Of a DNA stretch of 64,000 nucleotides, positions 1-7,614 are shown piece after piece. Source of the DNA: an uncultured Pelagibacteraceae bacterium (GTDB taxonomy: Bacteria > Pseudomonadota > Alphaproteobacteria > Pelagibacterales > Pelagibacteraceae); the NCBI GenBank assembly GCA_902571135.1, contig CACGAU010000002.1:91113-155112 (forward strand), read 5' to 3'. Both the position numbers and the translations under genes were made by a program. The notes beneath the pieces were generated by a model. The model was not told the DNA's origin. It did not search any database and worked only from the letters and a program-made list of their open reading frames with translations. The stretch's first letter is position 1. The number at the start of each line of letters is the position of its first letter.

Positions 1-25
1 TATTTTTTTTAGTTAAAATTGTCAT
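1..25 (-). CDS. Possible start of the next gene of the envelope operon (partial)
   Basis: An ATG on the minus strand at base 25 opens a frame that runs off the left edge of the window after eight codons (MTILTKKN). It begins 2 bp after the stop codon of the OmpH-like gene and lies on the same strand, so it would be the next cistron of the operon. In many Proteobacteria lpxD or fabZ follows ompH/skp here, but eight residues cannot identify the product. Confidence 0.3.
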
Positions 26-27
26 AT

Positions 28-534
28 TTAATTAAGTTCCTTATTAATCAAAATTAATATTTTATCAGTTAGATCTGCCTCAATTTTTCCCATAAATATA
101 TTTTTGGTATCTAATAGAACAGTTATTGAATTATCTTTCATATATGTCTCTATAATTGGAGTTATTTGATTAAATACATTATCTAATTCTTTTGCTTTAA
201 ATTCATTAAAATTCTTAACAATTTCATTTTTATCTTTTGTAAATTCATTTATTTTTTTTTTTAATTCTTCAATTTCCATCATAAAAGCTTCGTCTGAAAT
301 AATATTTTTTTTTGCTTTTATTTTACTTTCTAAATCTTTTAATACCTCATTTTTTTTTTTTAAATTTTCAATGTTCTGTTTATCTAAATCATTTATTTTC
401 TCTAAAGCTGTTTTTCCAATATTAGATTTTGATATTAAAGTATCTAAATTTAAATAAGCAACAGTTGCATAACTTTTTGTTTGAAAACAGAGCAATAAAA
501 AACATAAAAAAGAAACTTTGATTAATTTAAACAT
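28..534 (-). CDS. OmpH/Skp-family periplasmic chaperone
   Basis: Predicted periplasmic chaperone that would hold outer-membrane proteins in solution on their way to the BAM complex. The 168-residue protein starts with a typical signal peptide (hydrophobic residues about 7-17, likely cleavage after the YA at 22-23). It continues with the TVAYLNLDTLI motif seen at the start of mature OmpH/Skp proteins. A long Lys/Glu-rich stretch at about residues 40-110 is expected to form the paired coiled-coil arms. The length matches the family (about 160-190 aa). It follows bamA with a 1-bp stop/start overlap, the usual partnership. Family assignment is firm; client specificity is not known. Confidence 0.85.
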   Translation of the reverse strand: MFKLIKVSFLCFLLLCFQTKSYATVAYLNLDTLISKSNIGKTALEKINDLDKQNIENLKKKNEVLKDLESKIKAKKNIISDEAFMMEIEELKKKINEFTKDKNEIVKNFNEFKAKELDNVFNQITPIIETYMKDNSITVLLDTKNIFMGKIEADLTDKILILINKELN

Positions 535-2195
535 TAAAATGTTGTACCTAAATTAAATCTAAATGACTCCGTTACATCAGTATCACTTTTTGTTAAAACT
601 TCTGTTAAAGAAAAGCTTAAAGGACCTATAATTGTAAACCAATCTACAGCGATTCCAATAGAGGTTCTTAATTCGTTTGAATCGTTGATGGAATTGTCAT
701 AATCAACACCCCAAACATTTGCCGCATCAAAAAATATTGAAGTATCTAGATTTTGTAGATTTGGAAATAATTGTGGTAAACTTGTGCTTAGATTTAAAGC
801 AGCAACGTAATTACCACCAACGAAGTCTGTTCCATCTTTTGGTCCTACTTTTCCTCTCTCAAAACCTCTTAATTTTCTTGAAGGTATGGTTAATCTTTCT
901 GATAATTTAATATCATCATTTGTTAAAGAACTTGCAGTTTTAAGAAATAAAGAAAAACTTGAGATATTGTTTTCATATAACTCTTTATATATCTTATAAT
1001 CATAACTATTAGTTAACGTGTTGTTATCACTAATCAATGGTATGTCTAAAGAATAATTTGAATAAAATCCGTCTGAAGTTTTATATTTTTGGTTTCTCTT
1101 ATCGTAATTAAAATCAAGTTTTACAAAAGTATCCCAGTAATTACCTTTTTGAGTTTTTCTCCTTGCAGAAGCTGTATCATTTGTTTCGATTTTTTCATAA
1201 TAATTACTATTTGAAATACCAAAGTTTAAATCTTTCAATAATTCAAAATTTGTTCCGTAAGAAAAACCTGTTTTATTAGTTTTATACCCATTATCTGTTA
1301 AACGATCTATTTCACTAGATTGAACGCTGATAAAAACCATTTTATCAGAATTTTTGTAGTTAGGATTGGTGACAGAAAAAATTCCTTTGACAGCATCTGT
1401 TGTTATTGTGGCACTTGCCTCAACAGCCAATCCTTTTCCTAAATAGTTGTTTTCTTTTACACTTGCAGCAATAGTTCCTCCGGCAGTCCCCACACCGGCA
1501 CCTGCAGAAATTTCACCTGTTGGTTTTTCAGTAACTTCAATATTAATTATTTTTGAATTTGCATCACTTCCATCAATAACTTTAGATTTTACATCTTTAA
1601 AAAAATTCAAACTCTTGAGATTATTTTGTGATTTTTTAGCTAATATTTCATTGAATGGATCACCCTCATCAATTTCTAGTTGATTTCTAATAACATTTTC
1701 ATTTGTGATATTATTTCCAAAAATGTTTATTCTCTCCACAATAAATTTATCACCTTCACCTATTGTAAAATTTATATTTAGTTTATTTTGTAAAATTTCT
1801 TCCTCAAGTTCTGCCGTAACTGTTTTAAACTCTTCCCTTGTTGTTATAATATCTATTTCCTCCAGTATGTTTTCGACTGCATTGATTGAATATGGTTTAC
1901 CTTTTAACTTATTAAGTGTTTTGGACAAACTTTGAAAATTAGATTTATTAAAATCATCTGGGTATACAATATTTAGTTCATTAAAATAAATCTTTTCTTT
2001 AGGTTCAATATTATAAATTAATTCAAACTCATTTTTATTTAATAATTTTGCAAATGAAGAATTTATTTGAACGTTATAATACCCATTATTTAAATAAAAA
2101 TTTTTTAATAAACGTTTATCTATATTAATTAAATCTTCATTTAAAAATTTTTTTTCCAGAAATAAATTTCCAAATTTTATATTCTTCACTAACAA
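534..2195 (-). CDS. bamA: BamA outer-membrane assembly factor, C-terminal part (after a frameshift)
   Basis: This frame holds the rest of BamA, the beta-barrel that inserts outer-membrane proteins. It contains the later POTRA repeats, including one beginning FIVERINIFGNNITNENVI. A 16-strand-type barrel follows, and the chain ends in Phe (SFRFNLGTTF), as a BAM-recognised beta-signal should. The listed start at 2195 is only the first ATG after the shift. True BamA sequence begins near KKFLNEDLINIDKR, where the frame rejoins the upstream ORF (2137-2781). Removing one A from the run of eight at 2148-2155 gives a single 748-residue protein of normal BamA length. Because BamA is essential, a sequencing or assembly error is the likeliest cause, with a real mutation as the alternative. 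Confidence 0.85.
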   Translation of the reverse strand: MLVKNIKFGNLFLEKKFLNEDLINIDKRLLKNFYLNNGYYNVQINSSFAKLLNKNEFELIYNIEPKEKIYFNELNIVYPDDFNKSNFQSLSKTLNKLKGKPYSINAVENILEEIDIITTREEFKTVTAELEEEILQNKLNINFTIGEGDKFIVERINIFGNNITNENVIRNQLEIDEGDPFNEILAKKSQNNLKSLNFFKDVKSKVIDGSDANSKIINIEVTEKPTGEISAGAGVGTAGGTIAASVKENNYLGKGLAVEASATITTDAVKGIFSVTNPNYKNSDKMVFISVQSSEIDRLTDNGYKTNKTGFSYGTNFELLKDLNFGISNSNYYEKIETNDTASARRKTQKGNYWDTFVKLDFNYDKRNQKYKTSDGFYSNYSLDIPLISDNNTLTNSYDYKIYKELYENNISSFSLFLKTASSLTNDDIKLSERLTIPSRKLRGFERGKVGPKDGTDFVGGNYVAALNLSTSLPQLFPNLQNLDTSIFFDAANVWGVDYDNSINDSNELRTSIGIAVDWFTIIGPLSFSLTEVLTKSDTDVTESFRFNLGTTF

Positions 2196-2781
2196 TAATG
2201 CTTCTTAGCTTTCGATCTTTATAAATTTTATCTCCTAAAAAAGTAATTTTTTTAATTTTAGCTTTATCACCAATATCAATTTCATAATTAATATTTACCA
2301 TGTCATTATCAGTTGTTTCTAAATACGGCTCAACGGTAGCAAAATAAAAACCTAAATTTTTTAATAATAATTTTATAGATTTGATTTCTTCTGATAACAA
2401 AAATTCATTATAAGATTGCTTTGGTTTTAGTGTAAAATTTTTTACTATCATATCTTTGTATTTTTTTGCTTTTACACCAATAATATTAATGTTGTTTATT
2501 ATAGGATACTCATCAACAGTTATAGTTAGTACATTTTTTTCTACCTTAACTGTAACATTTTCAAAAAAATTAGTTTCATACAAATTTTTTAAAACATTAT
2601 TGAGTTTTTCTTGATCAACATCATCACCTTTATTTATGTTGCTAAACATTATTACCGTCTGATCCGAAATTCTATTATTACCAAAGATGTCTATCTGATT
2701 TATAACTTCTGAATAAGCTGAAGAGTAAAATAGCAAAAATAAAAAACTTGCAAAAATTCTTTTAATTGATCTTTTTAACAT
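2137..2781 (-). CDS. bamA: BamA outer-membrane assembly factor, N-terminal part (before a frameshift)
   Basis: N-terminal part of BamA. A signal peptide (KRIFASFLFLLFYSSAYS) precedes POTRA1 (VINQIDIFGNNRISDQTVIM) and at least one further POTRA repeat. Residues 196-209 read SEEYKIWKFISGKK, a conserved late-POTRA segment, and then the frame goes wrong and stops (IFK*). The continuation is in the other minus-strand frame (534-2195). The breakpoint is the A8 run at bases 2148-2155 (T8 on the plus strand). The start codon lies inside the 3' end of dxr (20-bp overlap), so translation is probably coupled to dxr. Confidence 0.85.
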   Translation of the reverse strand: MLKRSIKRIFASFLFLLFYSSAYSEVINQIDIFGNNRISDQTVIMFSNINKGDDVDQEKLNNVLKNLYETNFFENVTVKVEKNVLTITVDEYPIINNINIIGVKAKKYKDMIVKNFTLKPKQSYNEFLLSEEIKSIKLLLKNLGFYFATVEPYLETTDNDMVNINYEIDIGDKAKIKKITFLGDKIYKDRKLRSIIVSEEYKIWKFISGKKIFK

Positions 2782-3949
2782 TTGTAGATTTATATACTTT
2801 TTTTAATATATTTAAACGGACATAATTATTTAAAGCAATTATATCTTTAACTTTTTTTGGTGAAATAGTTCTATATTTTGAAAATTCATTACTTTTTATA
2901 ATTTTAAAAAGTTTTTTTTCTATTTCATTAAACTTTATTTTTTTTTTTAAAAAAAGATCAACTAGAGTGTCATTTGCAGAGACAATTACTGTTTCATATA
3001 GAGAATGATTATTAGGAATGTAATTTAGCAATTTAATCATTGGATATTTTTTTGGATTTACATTTTCTAAACTTAATTTATTAAGACTTTCAATATTAAT
3101 ACTTGAAGTTTTTATCTTGCGACTTGTATTAAAGTAAATAGTGTTGAATATAGGAATTCTCATTGTTGTATCGTGTGCAATAATTTTGATCAATCCATTA
3201 GTAAATTTAATAATTGCATGCACGTATGATTTTGGATGAATTAAAATTTTGATTTTTTTATAAGGTATATTAAAAATATTTTTAGCTTCAATAACTTCAT
3301 AAATTTTATTGATCATTGTTGCGGAATCTATTGATATTTTTTTTCCCATTTTCCAATTTGGATGCTTTAAAGCATCCTTAATACCAGCATTTTTTAATTT
3401 ACTAATTGGAGTTTTATAAAATGGTCCTCCAGAAGCAGTTAAGAAAATTGTTTCAACAGTATTTACATCTAATTTTCTTAGACCATACCACAGAGAAAAA
3501 TGTTCTGAGTCAACTGGGATAAATTCAGTCCTATATTTTATTAATTGATTATTTATTAAATTCCATCCACAAATAATTGATTCTTTATTCGCAATAGCAA
3601 TTTTTTTTGTATACTTGATTACTTTGATTGTTGGTTCTAAACCATCAATACCAATTATCGAACTCATAATATAATCTATTTTTTTTTTAAAAATTTTATC
3701 TAGATCGTTAAATGAATTAAAAACATTTATTCTTAGGTTTAAAGTTTTCTTTTTTAAAATTTTATAACTTTTAGTGTTTGTAATAATCAAATTTTTCACA
3801 TTATATTTTTGAGCTTGATTTAATAAAGTTGAATAATCTTTATTTGCAGTAAGGAGTATAATATTAAAATTTTTTCTATTTTTAATAATTTCTAGTACTG
3901 TTTTGCCTATTGAACCAGTTGATCCTATAATTGCAATTTTTTTTTTCAT
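2762..3949 (-). CDS. dxr: 1-deoxy-D-xylulose 5-phosphate reductoisomerase
   Basis: Converts 1-deoxy-D-xylulose 5-phosphate to 2-C-methyl-D-erythritol 4-phosphate with NADPH, the committed step of the MEP isoprenoid pathway. The 395 residues match the family. The NADPH-binding loop GSTGSIGKTVLEII lies at about residues 9-22, and the metal and substrate region includes VDSEHFSLW, TASGGPF and HPNWKMGKKISIDSATM. The metal-ligand segment NKIYEVIEA follows. The gene sits 1 bp after cdsA and two genes after uppS, so isoprenoid precursor supply and undecaprenyl carrier synthesis share an operon. The usual downstream neighbour rseP is absent; dxr overlaps bamA directly. Confidence 0.95.
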   Translation of the reverse strand: MKKKIAIIGSTGSIGKTVLEIIKNRKNFNIILLTANKDYSTLLNQAQKYNVKNLIITNTKSYKILKKKTLNLRINVFNSFNDLDKIFKKKIDYIMSSIIGIDGLEPTIKVIKYTKKIAIANKESIICGWNLINNQLIKYRTEFIPVDSEHFSLWYGLRKLDVNTVETIFLTASGGPFYKTPISKLKNAGIKDALKHPNWKMGKKISIDSATMINKIYEVIEAKNIFNIPYKKIKILIHPKSYVHAIIKFTNGLIKIIAHDTTMRIPIFNTIYFNTSRKIKTSSINIESLNKLSLENVNPKKYPMIKLLNYIPNNHSLYETVIVSANDTLVDLFLKKKIKFNEIEKKLFKIIKSNEFSKYRTISPKKVKDIIALNNYVRLNILKKVYKSTNVKKIN

Positions 3950-3950
3950 C

Positions 3951-4601
3951 TCAATAAATTGATAAAAAAATTAAATATGAGAACGGAATAGCGAAAATAA
4001 TTCCATCGATACGATCTAATAATCCACCATGTCCAGGGATAATATTTCCTGTATCTTTCAGTTTAGATGAACGCTTAAAAAACGATATTACAATATCACC
4101 AATTTGACTAATTGTAGATACTAACATTAATAAAAGAAGAATATTTATTATTGAAAATGAATTTTTGTAATTTATTAGATAAGTATAATTAATTAAAAAT
4201 AATATAATAATTATTGATAGCAAATAACCACCAAACATACCGGAATATGTTTTTTGTGGGCTAATTTTAGTTAACCTTGGTCCTTTAAATATTTTTCCAA
4301 AAATGTATCCTCCTATGTCAGTCGATACACATACAATAATTACAAATAGAAAATATATTAAACTTTCATCATAAAATTTATTTCTTAAGCTAAAAGCACT
4401 ATAAAAAGATAATAACAAGAACAAATATCCAAATAAATGATATTTTTTATTTTGAGACATTTTAAACCACTCATAACAAGTAATAAAAAAACAAATAATT
4501 AAAAATAAATTAAATATATATGAACCTTTAATTATGAAAAAAAGACTTAAAGGTATTATTATCAATGAACTTAATATTCTTTTATTTAATTCACTTATCA
4601 C
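3951..4601 (-). CDS. cdsA: Phosphatidate cytidylyltransferase
   Basis: Integral membrane enzyme making CDP-diacylglycerol from phosphatidic acid and CTP, the branch point of phospholipid synthesis. The C-terminal CDS signature is clear: SFFKRSSKLKDTGNIIPGHG followed by GLLDRIDGI at about residues 174-202. Several hydrophobic helices precede it. At 216 aa it is shorter than the roughly 285-aa E. coli enzyme, so some N-terminal helices have been lost or shortened, a common trait in streamlined genomes. It overlaps uppS by one base (stop/start) and leads into dxr 1 bp later. Confidence 0.93.
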   Translation of the reverse strand: MISELNKRILSSLIIIPLSLFFIIKGSYIFNLFLIICFFITCYEWFKMSQNKKYHLFGYLFLLLSFYSAFSLRNKFYDESLIYFLFVIIVCVSTDIGGYIFGKIFKGPRLTKISPQKTYSGMFGGYLLSIIIILFLINYTYLINYKNSFSIINILLLLMLVSTISQIGDIVISFFKRSSKLKDTGNIIPGHGGLLDRIDGIIFAIPFSYLIFLSIY

Positions 4602-5275
4602 TAAATATTACCAAAATTTCTTTTTACTTTTTTAAAACCTTTAATAATTTTATTATAGTCTTTTTCATTAAAATCAGGCCATAATTTTTTTTCAAAAAAA
4701 ATTTCAGAATATGCTATCTGCCATAATAAAAAATTACTTAATCTTTTTGTATTACCAGTTCTTATTAACAAATCAGGATCAGGTACATCTTTTGTTTGTA
4801 AATATTTTGAAAAATTTTTTTCATTCACTTTTTCTTTATTTTTATTTAATATTTTTAATGCATTCATTATCTCTGACTTTGACCCATAATTTAATGCAAG
4901 ATTAATTTGAAGTTTTTTGTTTTTTGATGTTTTTTTTTCAGATAATCTCAATAATTTATTAAGTTTTGGTGTAAAACTTTTTGTACCTATTATTTTTAAT
5001 TTTATCTTTTGACTATTAAGATCTTCAATTCTATTTTTTAAAAAATTTTCTAATAAATTAAATAAATAATTTACTTCTTTTTTAGGTCTTTTCCAATTTT
5101 CTGTAGAAAAAGCATATAAAGTTAAATACTTGATATTATTTTTGATTGTTAATTTTATTATTTTTTCAACTGTATTTAATCCAGCTTTATGTCCAGCATT
5201 TCTTGAATTTTTATATCTCAGACCCCATCTTCCATTACCATCCATGATAATGGCTACATGATTAAGTAGGTTCAT
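4601..5275 (-). CDS. uppS: Isoprenyl transferase (undecaprenyl diphosphate synthase)
   Basis: cis-Prenyltransferase that extends farnesyl diphosphate to the C55 carrier lipid used for peptidoglycan and envelope glycans. Family motifs are present in order: HVAIIMDGNGRWG at about residues 6-18 with the catalytic Asp, then YLTLYAFSTENWKRP. Near the C-terminus are DLLIRTGNTKRLSNFLLWQ and SEIFF. The length of 224 aa is normal. The start overlaps the end of frr by 4 bp and the stop overlaps the cdsA start by 1 bp, so the three genes are translationally coupled. Confidence 0.94.
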   Translation of the reverse strand: MNLLNHVAIIMDGNGRWGLRYKNSRNAGHKAGLNTVEKIIKLTIKNNIKYLTLYAFSTENWKRPKKEVNYLFNLLENFLKNRIEDLNSQKIKLKIIGTKSFTPKLNKLLRLSEKKTSKNKKLQINLALNYGSKSEIMNALKILNKNKEKVNEKNFSKYLQTKDVPDPDLLIRTGNTKRLSNFLLWQIAYSEIFFEKKLWPDFNEKDYNKIIKGFKKVKRNFGNI

Positions 5276-5823
5276 ATTGTCATTATTTCTTTTTCTTTTA
5301 AAGAAACTTTGTCATCAACTGTTTTAATATGGTTATCTGTAATTGTTTGAACTTTTTTTTCATTAGATTTTTCATCATCTTCACTTATTTCTTTAGACTT
5401 TAAAAGTTTTTTTAGATCCTCATTTGCTTCTCTTCTTATGTTTCTAATTGAAACTTTACATTTTTCACCAATTGATTTGATTAGTTTTTTTATCTCTGTT
5501 CTTCTTTCTTCATTAAGCTCTGGTACTGGAAGTCTAATTAATTGCCCATCAATTTGAGGATTCAAGCCTAAATCTGATTTTTTAATAGCAGCATCAACTA
5601 GTGGCACATTATTTAAATCCCAAATTTGTATGTTTATCATTCGAGGTTCTGGGGTTGTAATACTGCCAATTTGGTTAATAGGCATTTGTTGTCCATAAAC
5701 ATCAACTCTAATTAAATCTAACATTGATGCGTTAGCTCTACCTGTTCTTAGTGAAGATAGTTCTTTTGAGAAAACCTCAATGGCTTTATCCATTTTAAGG
5801 CTGTACGATTTCTCATCAAACAT
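5272..5823 (-). CDS. frr: Ribosome recycling factor
   Basis: Splits post-termination ribosomes together with EF-G. The 183-residue protein shows the family features: an N-terminal helix with ELSSLRTGRANASMLD at about residues 20-35, the segment VDVYGQQMPINQIGSI, and the C-terminal helical hairpin IRRANEDL-like stretch (NIRREANEDLKKLLK). It starts directly after the tsf stop codon. In most Proteobacteria pyrH lies between tsf and frr, but no UMP kinase gene is present here. Confidence 0.95.
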   Translation of the reverse strand: MFDEKSYSLKMDKAIEVFSKELSSLRTGRANASMLDLIRVDVYGQQMPINQIGSITTPEPRMINIQIWDLNNVPLVDAAIKKSDLGLNPQIDGQLIRLPVPELNEERRTEIKKLIKSIGEKCKVSIRNIRREANEDLKKLLKSKEISEDDEKSNEKKVQTITDNHIKTVDDKVSLKEKEIMTI

Positions 5824-6675
5824 TTATTCTCCGATCTTTATTCTATAGAATTCTTTTATTTTTAAATCAGCTATAGATAATTCTTTTAAAACATCTTGAA
5901 CTTTTTTCTTAGGCTCCATTACCCAAGCTTGAGTTAAAAGAGCATTTTCCTCTTTGAACTTGTTCATTTTACCTAAGCTTATTTTTTTTGCAATATCATC
6001 AGGTTTACCTGAATTTTTTAGCTCTTCAGTTACTAACTCTTGTTCTTTATCAATAATAGCTTGATCGATTGAACTAGACTCTAAAGCTAGTGGATTTGAT
6101 GCTGCAATATGCATTGATAGTTGCTTGCTAAATGTTTTAACTATTTCAGAATTATCTTTGGTATCTAGCGAAACCATAACAGCTAATTTTGCGACATTGT
6201 CTTTTATAACAGTGTGAAGATAGTGATTATTTACTCCATCTGAATTTTTAATAGTTTTAGCTTTTCCAATTGTAATTTTTTCACCAATTTTTGCAATTAA
6301 AGCAACTAAATTGTCTTCAACAGTTAGACCATTTTTCATTTTAACTGCTTTTAATTCTTCAATATTTGAATTATTTTCGTTATTTAGGTCACTTAATTCT
6401 TTAACAAAAAAAATAAAGTCATCGTTTTTTGCAACAAAATCAGTTTCACAATTTACTTCAATAACTGAAGTTTTAGTTTCGTCTCCACTAACTACAACAA
6501 CCCCCTCTTTAGTATCCCTAGACATTTTTTTTGAAGCTTTTGAAATTCCTTTCACTCTTAAAATTTCAATTGCCTTATCTAAATCTCCATTGGACTCTTT
6601 TATGGCTAAATTACAATCTTTAAAACCTGCGCCAGTTGCTTCTCTAAGTTTTTTTACTTTCTCTATATCGCTCAT
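5824..6675 (-). CDS. tsf: Translation elongation factor Ts
   Basis: Guanine nucleotide exchange factor for EF-Tu. The N-terminal UBA-like domain is obvious ([20 protein letters not shown], about residues 6-25). The core contains the EF-Tu contact motif [12 protein letters not shown] at about residues 73-84. The length of 283 aa matches the family. It overlaps the rpsB stop by one base, the standard rpsB-tsf pair, and is expected to be co-regulated by the S2-responsive leader upstream of rpsB. Confidence 0.95.
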   Translation of the reverse strand: MSDIEKVKKLREATGAGFKDCNLAIKESNGDLDKAIEILRVKGISKASKKMSRDTKEGVVVVSGDETKTSVIEVNCETDFVAKNDDFIFFVKELSDLNNENNSNIEELKAVKMKNGLTVEDNLVALIAKIGEKITIGKAKTIKNSDGVNNHYLHTVIKDNVAKLAVMVSLDTKDNSEIVKTFSKQLSMHIAASNPLALESSSIDQAIIDKEQELVTEELKNSGKPDDIAKKISLGKMNKFKEENALLTQAWVMEPKKKVQDVLKELSIADLKIKEFYRIKIGE

Positions 6676-7484
6676 TAGTTAAGATTCTCCTTATTATCTT
6701 TAGAAAATTTTTTTTCTAATTTTTCTCTATCTAGTTCCTGAATAGTTTTTGTTTTATCATCTTCTTTAACTTTATCTTTTTTAATCTCTGCTGCAGGAAT
6801 AGAATTTTTGGCACTATTAATTGTCTCTTTGATTAGATTACAATAAAGATCAATAGATCTTCTTGCATCATCATTACCTGGAATTGGGTAATCAATATTA
6901 TCTGGATTAGAATTACTATCTAGAATAGCAATTATTGGTATTCCCAATTTTGCAGACTCAGCAATAGCAAGAGATTCGTAATTTGTATCTATAACAAATA
7001 CCAAATCTGGAACTTTTTTCATTTCAGCTATACCACCTAAAGATCTCTCAAGTTTATCTTTTTTAACACTCATTTTTAAAAGTTCTTTTTTAGTAAAACC
7101 TCTATTTTCTGCAACTAAATCGGTTTCTAATTTTTTTAATTTTTTAATTGAGTTTGAAATTGTTCCCCAATTAGTTAGCATTCCCCCTAACCATCTATAA
7201 TTAACGAAATACTGATCTGTTTCTTTGGCTACTTCTGCTATGGCTTCAGATGCTTGTTTTTTTGTAGATACGAATAAAATTTTTCCATTATTTGCAATTG
7301 TTTCATAAACTTTTTCCAATGCTACTTTTGTTAATTCAAGAGTTTGGGTTAAGTCTATAATGTGAATAGAGTCTCTCTTTCCAAAAATATATTTCTTCAT
7401 TTTTGGATTCCATCTTAAAGTTTTATGTCCAAGATGAACGCCAGCTTCTAATAATTGTTGTATTGTTATGTTAGGTATTTTCAT
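6675..7484 (-). CDS. rpsB: 30S ribosomal protein S2
   Basis: Component of the 30S subunit. Conserved S2 segments are visible: [19 protein letters not shown] at about residues 11-29, then [13 protein letters not shown] and [19 protein letters not shown]. The signature [20 protein letters not shown] and [10 protein letters not shown] follow. At 269 aa it carries a charged extra C-terminal tail (about residues 235-269), as in many alphaproteobacteria. The GGGA Shine-Dalgarno at 7491-7494 lies inside a predicted leader pseudoknot. Confidence 0.95.
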   Translation of the reverse strand: MKIPNITIQQLLEAGVHLGHKTLRWNPKMKKYIFGKRDSIHIIDLTQTLELTKVALEKVYETIANNGKILFVSTKKQASEAIAEVAKETDQYFVNYRWLGGMLTNWGTISNSIKKLKKLETDLVAENRGFTKKELLKMSVKKDKLERSLGGIAEMKKVPDLVFVIDTNYESLAIAESAKLGIPIIAILDSNSNPDNIDYPIPGNDDARRSIDLYCNLIKETINSAKNSIPAAEIKKDKVKEDDKTKTIQELDREKLEKKFSKDNKENLN

Positions 7485-7560
7485 ATTTATTCCCGGTTAA
7501 GCCACCACAGTAATTTCCAATTAAGGACCGGAGGTATAAAACCAACAACTGTGTGCGTGT
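7485..7560 (-). promoter_or_regulatory. rpsB leader RNA, candidate S2 autoregulatory pseudoknot
   Basis: The 5' leader of rpsB can fold as an H-type pseudoknot. Stem 1 pairs CACAGU (bases 7553-7548) with ACUGUG (7511-7506), six pairs. Stem 2 pairs CCGGU (7531-7527) with ACCGG (7497-7493), five pairs plus a possible U-G. The order of strands is stem 1, stem 2, stem 1, stem 2. The 3' strand of stem 2 contains the Shine-Dalgarno GGGA, 6 nt before the ATG, so folding would hide the ribosome site. S2-binding leaders that repress rpsB-tsf are known in Proteobacteria; that this is one is inference from position and pairing. Confidence 0.6.
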
Positions 7561-7614
7561 TAATTTAATTAATGGTGTATTTACAAATATTTGCTAAATT
7601 TAACAAGTGCTTAT

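Noticed and set aside
2137..2195. Programmed ribosomal frameshifting in bamA
   Set aside because: A run of eight A could allow slippage, but BamA is not known to need two products and no stimulatory structure was seen. A single-base sequencing or assembly error explains it more simply.
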